A program made the position numbers and the translations under genes. 64,000 nucleotides of DNA, taken from assembly GCA_036971715.1 (NCBI GenBank), contig JAVHJL010000008.1, positions 1,178,001 to 1,242,000 on the forward strand, read 5' to 3'. This DNA is from Arthrobotrys musiformis (lineage: Eukaryota; Ascomycota; Orbiliomycetes; Orbiliales; Orbiliaceae). Of this stretch, positions 58,535 through 64,000 are shown one piece after another; within the stretch, counting starts at the first letter, position 1, and every line of letters begins with the position of its first letter. The notes beneath the pieces are model-generated. The model was not told the origin of the DNA. It searched no databases and saw nothing but the letters and a program-made list of their open reading frames with translations.

Positions 58535-61500
58535 ATGCCCGGGGTCCAGCCTCAAACACTGCCGACACAGTTTCCGTGCTGGGTCAAAGCTATCTATTCA
58601 TGGGGCGGAGAGGTATGACGGAACTTTGCATTCATGCCCTGCTTACATTACTAATCATGCATCGCTAATCGTATCTTCCATGTATGCAGACAAAACGGGA
58701 TCTGGGTTTCGTCGAGGGCGACCTCATCGAATGTCTCAATGCTGGCGACGGCGCATGGTGGATGGGGAGATTGAAGAGGGACCGTCGTCAGATTGGTCTC
58801 TTCCCGAGTAATTTTGTCGAGCTCGTCACAGAAAACCGCCCCGTCACACCTCTCGCATCGCCTGTCAAACAACAGCCACAATATGAGTATTCAAATCAAA
58901 GGCCAGGGTCGCAAGCTTCATATCATAGCAATGCCGATGCATACGGGAATAGAGGAGCTTCCCCCAACCCGTATCAACAGCAGAGAGGGGCCTCCCCAAA
59001 TCCGTATCAACAGCAGAGAGGGGCCTCCCCAAATCCGTATCAACAGCAGAGAGGAGCTTCCCCAAATCCGTATCAACAGCAAAGAGGAGCTTCCCCAAAT
59101 CCGTATCAACAGAATAGAGCCGTTTCACCAAATCCCTACCAGCACAATCGAGCTGCCTCCCCAAATCCATTCCAACAGCAGCAGCAGAACCGGGCAGCCT
59201 CGCCGAATCCATATGGCCAACAGCGAGCAGTCTCTCCAAATCCATATGCACAAAACCGCGCTGTCTCTCCTAACCCATATGCTCAGAACCGTGCCGTCCC
59301 TCCCAATCCATATGCCCGAAATCAGGTAGTCTCTCCGAACCCGTATGCACAAAATCGTGGAGCGTCTCCAAACCCGTACCAACAACATGGAGCCGTGTCA
59401 CCAAGAGGCCCCAACAACCAATTTAGGGCCGTTTCTCCTAGGCCGTCTTCCGGTAACCGTGTACTTTCTCCGAACCCGTACCAACAAAATCACGGATACC
59501 AGCAAGCCGCCCGCCCGACGACTCCGAACACACAAATGCGCCAGCATAGGCCCGTGTCCCCCAACCCCCCAATATCCCGATCTGGGACTCCGAATCCTTA
59601 TCAGGGTTCTATGGGCCAAGGCCCGCCCCATTCTCCATTCCATATGCCACAGAGAGCGATCTCGCCAGCGCCGCTTCGGGCCGTGTCACCGTCACCAGGA
59701 GGGCCTGTCACACCTTCTGGTTACAGTCAAGAGGCACCTCCTCCTCCGCCAGCTCACTCTAGTAACTACTACCAGAGGGCTGCATCGCCTGCCCCATCTT
59801 TCCACAAAATGAATGGGGCTAGATCACCAATTCCATCTCGAGGGCCAAGTCCACAGCCTTCGCCCAACCGGCTGGCGCATACACCAAGTCCACTTCGAAG
59901 TGCGATGGACGACGTCATGTCGAGTTTAGAGGAAATGAGTGTGGTTGACAGTGGGAAGAAGTCGCCGATTCCGTTTAGTCCAGATGATTATGATAACCTA
60001 AGCGGATCGTCTGCCACTGCAATTAGATCGCATACGTCTCAGGGATTCCAAGGTGATTCAGCAAGAGGATTTGGAACCTTTGATGGTATTGAAATTGGCG
60101 CAAACCCACAGCGTAATCATGGCATAGCAAACTTTGTAGAGCGAATGGAGGCTAGTCTGAGAGATCAAGGTTCTTCGTCGTATTATAGCTCAACCGATGA
60201 GACTTTTGATCAGATCAGGCAGCTCAAGCAACAACAGAATATGGGCCGCCCCAACTCCGTAATGTTGACCGGACGGCCCGGGGAATCACCAATCTCAGAT
60301 ATCAAAACGAATGTAGCTGCAAAGCGAAGATCCGTTTGGGATATTGATAGGCAGCCAAATTTGTCCCGACAAAGCACCTTGCAGTCAACTACCTCGTCTG
60401 CAGTGTTCTCCACAACAAGTAACTCGACGGCCGCTACTAGCGCCAGTATCATGAGTGGAATGAGCGCTGGAGGGTTTAGTGCGACAAGCGCAGGAAGCTT
60501 TATAAGACATAAGCACCGGGCCGCGATGGGAATACCAGAAAACAGCCCGCACCCGCTATCGCAGCAACTCGCACCGCAGCAACCAGGGCCATTCTCAGCG
60601 CTGTCACCAATGGAGTCACAAATGGTGACAAATAACGGGGTTGTTTTCCATTCTGCGAATGTGGTTCCTCAATCGGTGCCGAGGGCGCAGACATGGGGAA
60701 ACAATGTGAACTCCGGAAACGGGCTTGGTGGGCTCTCCTCCGTAAATGCCAACCCGATAAAAAAGAAAGGGGGTTTCTTCAAGAAGATCCTAGCAACAGC
60801 GAAGGCATCGACCGCTACCGCTAGGTCGATGGCGGCTTCGCCGACACCGGAGTCAGACTCTGGATATGGAACTCTTGGGATGACTGGTATCGCGGGTGGA
60901 AATGTTTCTATAGCATCCCAATCACAGGATTGGGTTCAGGTGCGCAGAGACGTGGCCCGCTCGAATACCATATCTCACAACGAGAGAGTAGAAAGACAGG
61001 AAAAGCAAGAAATGATGGACCAGTTCACTCTGCGGCCGATGGATTTTATGGAAGAAGAGTGTGAAGGAGATGAGGCGTTAGATGGTGGCATCGTGGAGCT
61101 CCCTGCTGACTTTACAAGTGTAAATATGACACAAGTAGACAAAGCGGCTCGTTTCATTGGGTCTCTTCCTTCTGGTACTACACCTGCTATATTGGCCAAC
61201 TCACATATATGTCGGCCCCATAGGTCAGATGTACAAAGGCTGAGAGCAATGTTTACGTGGGTGGCAGAGAAGCTATCCTGGGAGCGCCCGACGGGCCTTG
61301 GAAATGACTTGCCTGGCAATATTGACTACAATAAGGACTGTCGGCGGGTCATCCAAAGCCTCAAGGCGACAACAGAAGAAGTGGCCATAATTTTTATGCA
61401 AATGTGCCATTCGGTAGGAATCGGCTGTGAAATCATTAGAGGGTACCTCAAGGTTCCAGGGGAAACAGCGGAAACGGTTGATGCTGTCCCACACCCGAAC

Positions 61501-62565
61501 CACTATTGGAACGCAGTCGTCATTGACAACGAGTGGAGGATCATCGATGCGTCCCTTGCTAGCCCCACTCATCCTAAGAGGGGGCTGTATAGCTCTGCTC
61601 CCCACAACATGTCAGATTCTCATTATTTCTTGATGAGGCCTTTACACGCGTGCTTCACGCATATTCCCTTGACACCACAACAACAGCACTTGGTACCACC
61701 AATGCCACATTCGGTCTTGATGGCTTTGCCTTGCGCTAGCGCCGGGTTCTTCAAGAACGGAATCCAGCTGATCAATTTCGATACTTCGCTCCTTCGGGTG
61801 GAGGACCTTGAAATTGTCCAGATAGACTTCCAGGTACCCATCGACGTGGAGTGTGTAGCTGAAGTGGAGGCCAAGGGATTTGCCGTTGATGCGGATGGCG
61901 ATATCTTCGAGAGCGGCGATGTTGTGAAGAAGGGGGCACTGGCACAGGTTGCCTGGGAAGGCCCATTAGGTAACATCCAGAAGACGTACCGAGTAAAGGC
62001 AGTTCTGCCTGGCGACGAAGGACACGGGATCTTGAAGATTTACGCAGGACCCAGAGGATTGATGGTAAGTACCCGCACTTATTTGGGCCAAATATGGTCT
62101 GTAACATATTTACTAATGATCATTTTGTGATACTAGCATTCGATAAAAGACAATCCTCACCCGCTGGCTTTCTCGTTACCTATTTTCCATACAGGGTCAA
62201 ATCCGACATACAATTTTGTGACCCGGCATCCGACCCCTCATGCCCAAAGGCACGACTTGTACATCGTCCAGCCGCAGAATCTGCGATTGGCATTTGACAA
62301 TTCTTATATCTTCTCGGTCCGACAGCACTCATCTACAGTATTGACGAACTCGGAGATGGCGTCCTTCAAGGGAGCCAAACTGGCTATCCAGACACCTACC
62401 GGGAAGATAATGAAGATCGGGCGCAGGGCCGATAGTTTGGGCAGCGAGCACGGTCAAGTCTTTGAACAGTCAATCAAGGTTTCAGAGCGCGGACCTTGGA
62501 GGGGATTGATTCTAGCTGATAGAAGTGCTAGGTGGTGTGTTTTTGCGGAGTGGCATTGCGTGTGA
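58535..62565 (+). CDS. CYK3: Cytokinesis protein Cyk3 (SH3 + transglutaminase-like)
   Basis: Three exons (58535-58612, 58690-62064, 62137-62565) encode 1293 residues. An SH3 domain spans about 15-72 (CWVKAIYSWGGETKRDLGFV, then GDGAWWMGRLKRDRRQIGLF and PSNFVELV). Residues about 114-293 are an array of SPNPYQQQ-type repeats. Ser/Pro-rich disordered sequence follows. The transglutaminase-like domain is at about 845-985 (VQRLRAMFTWVAEKLSWERP, then HYWNAVVIDNEWRIIDASLA). Its His and Asp are visible, but the catalytic Cys position appears replaced. A C-terminal beta-rich region follows. Cyk3 promotes septum synthesis and ring closure, in yeast through chitin synthase and Hof1/Inn1 partners. The many SP/TP sites suggest control by cell-cycle kinases. 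Confidence 0.94.
58951..59490 (+). repeat. 33-nt minisatellite encoding RGASPNPYQQQ units
   Basis: About 16 units, mostly 11 codons each, with consensus R-[GA]-[AV]-S-P-N-P-Y-x-Q-[QN]. The first five (58951-59115) are nearly identical in DNA; later ones diverge (QHN, GQQ, AQN, ARN) and some lose the motif. The array is wholly in frame within CYK3. Confidence 0.9.
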
Positions 62566-63341
62566 TGAATCTAATGCCTCAGCATATGATCATGACGGTA
62601 CTAGATTAGATGAGCATGAGTTATATGTTTTGATGCATGATGGGTGGCGTTTGGGTTTTATTTGATGCTTTTTATGTTAGGGGAGGTCTTCGATTCATTT
62701 GTACACATTTTACTCTTATATTGCGTCCTCGATACCTAAGTCAGCGTGCTTCATTTTCATTTGATACACCCTGTTTCGATACTTTTCATACTTTTTTATT
62801 TCTGTTTTTTTTTGCTTTCCGTTTGAGCCACGCATTTCTACTTCCTGCAATGTCGCGATAATAGCGTGGACGCAGTTCTCGTACATCTGTCTACCAATAT
62901 ACGAATCTTACGGCCGATTTGAAGCGTTGTGATCGATATCGTACTTCATATATTCAGAGTGCCTGACAAGGTCGATGTACATTTAGCCTTATATATTTTG
63001 TAATTTATTGAGCTTTGGTATATATTCTTTTTTAAAAAAACACGAGATTATTATATACACATACAAAAAGCAGATATCGATCCCATCTCCCGGATGGATT
63101 TGTGTATTCCATCACCATTAAGATATTTTTTTTTCAGTGCCGCTACCAGTAAAATAAGAAAAAAAAATCCATAGTTCACCACCATTTTTTTGGTATATAA
63201 AGGGAAGGCAAAGGGAAGAAAAAAAATGAACCTTCCGATAACGATAAAAAAAAATGAAAAAAAGATCATATAAAGTATACAAACCCCCCAATACTCCTCT
63301 TTTTTTTTTATCTATCGTCAGCCGTTTTCTACCTCCATAGC
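62566..63341. other. Convergent 3' gap, CYK3 and HapX-like gene
   Basis: AT-rich with several short A- and T-runs (63034-63300). No gene is seen; it holds the 3' flanks of both genes. Confidence 0.5.
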
Positions 63342-64000
63342 TTACAATCCTGAACCACCGTCTACGCTTCCTTTCCTCGAGTCGTGGTTTTGGAACGACT
63401 CTAGCGCCTCGAGATACTCTAGCACTTGTTTAACGCTGGAGACTTCGACTCCGAGCCCGCTCGTGTTGAGTTTCTTCACGACGGTTCCAAGGTCGGCGTC
63501 CATGAAGCGTTTGTGGCGGGAAAGACCTGATCATCAGAGTTTAATAAATGAGCAGGGGGGATAATTGTCTTGTTTGAAAGAAGCTTACTTAGATATGCAT
63601 CACTGCATGGGATGTATGTCCCCCGAGGCTCTACGGCGCTTACAGGGGGGGTATCTTTCATTTCTGTGTCTTGGTCTTCGCTGTTGCTTCTGGCGAGGGG
63701 GGATGATGTTCCGGGATTCTTTCCACATGCGGTACCGCCGCAGCATACGAAGCCGGGCTTATCGTCCGAGCGTGGTGTCGAGCTACCTTGCCTGCTCGGG
63801 GGGAATGATTTCTTCTTCGTCGCTAACGTCCTGCAGAATAGGGTACTCATCGGATCTGTCTGGCATTGTGCGCAGCTGCCGGGTTCGCCTGTGCATCCTG
63901 CTGGCTTTCCTGATGGGGAGGATGAGGATGTAGGGTCTGGGAGCGTTCTGCTGCTGTTGCTTAGTCGCATGAAGGCCTCTCTTGCGATGTTTTGTTGTCG
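63342..64000 (-). CDS. hapX: HapX-like iron-responsive regulator, C-terminal part
   Basis: Two exons are visible (from beyond 64000 down to 63589, then 63526-63342). The gene continues off the right edge, so the N-terminal bZIP and CCAAT-complex-binding parts are not in view. Cysteine-rich blocks are typical of HapX: EPGSCAQCQTDPMSTLFCRT and KPGFVCCGGTACGKNPG, which in HapX are thought to sense iron-sulphur status. The conserved C-terminal helix region follows: GTYIPCSDAYLSLSRHKRFM then DADLGTVVKKLNTSGLGVEV and VKQVLEYLEALES. HapX represses iron-consuming genes under iron starvation and activates others under excess. A paralogous AP-1-like factor is the main alternative. Confidence 0.75.

Noticed and set aside
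58865..59388. Antisense open frames through the CYK3 repeat
   Set aside because: They arise because the repeat unit has no stop on the reverse strand; the sense frame encodes a clear Cyk3.
1..64000. CRISPR arrays, insertion sequences, terminal repeats, secondary-metabolite or effector clusters
   Set aside because: Nothing with the needed repeat structure or signature enzymes was seen; the window reads as ordinary fungal chromosome.

Overview
The window is nuclear DNA from a filamentous ascomycete (Pezizomycotina). The genes are eukaryotic and broken by short GT-AG introns, mostly 45-90 nt, many with a CTAAC-like branch site. Protein families typical of this group are present: a HapX-like iron regulator, a Cyk3 cytokinesis protein, the Mim1 outer-membrane import factor, and a PMP3-type proteolipid. 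I cannot fix the genus; an early-diverging class (Orbiliomycetes or Pezizomycetes) is only a guess. I saw no transposon, CRISPR array, viral gene or secondary-metabolite cluster. Exon borders were worked out by hand from splice sites and reading frame, and each listed exon set gives an uninterrupted protein.

Left third (1-25.6 kb), dense housekeeping genes: an intron-containing tRNA-Arg(UCU); a large disordered protein with acidic-Phe motifs; OXA1 (mitochondrial insertase); TAF11 (TFIID); an unrecognised 606-aa protein; MIM1; SHP1/p47 (Cdc48 adaptor); HAT2 (WD40 histone chaperone); XRN1 (5'-3' exoribonuclease, with an in-frame stop followed by an 85-codon extension); SPC3 (signal peptidase); and a CASTOR-like ACT-domain protein. 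Orientation often alternates, so neighbours share divergent promoters of about 0.5-0.8 kb or converge tail to tail.

Middle (25.6-43 kb), sparse: a 6.7-kb gene-free stretch ends in an unusually long ATG-free leader in front of a nine-exon gene for a 1379-aa triple-RRM protein. Then come a small PMP3-type gene and a large unrecognised 852-aa gene with an octapeptide repeat.

Right third (43-64 kb): a CID/RS-rich RNA-processing protein, a cytosolic type-2 periplasmic-binding-fold protein, SRP54, mitochondrial ribosomal L1, COG2, an AIG2/GGCT-type protein with an optional last exon, a 3.2-kb gene-free stretch, CYK3 with a SPNPY repeat array, and the 3' part of a HapX-like gene running off the right edge.

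Functionally the window is a mixture, not a pathway cluster. Three recognised genes serve mitochondrial biogenesis (OXA1, MIM1, MRPL1), three serve secretion or Golgi traffic (SPC3, SRP54, COG2), and several act on RNA or chromatin (XRN1, HAT2, TAF11, the RRM protein, the CID protein). I did not find one clearly new multi-gene system. The items most worth checking are the XRN1 stop and extension, the ATG-free leader with symmetric exons of the RRM gene, the two large unrecognised genes, and the Cyk3 repeat array.
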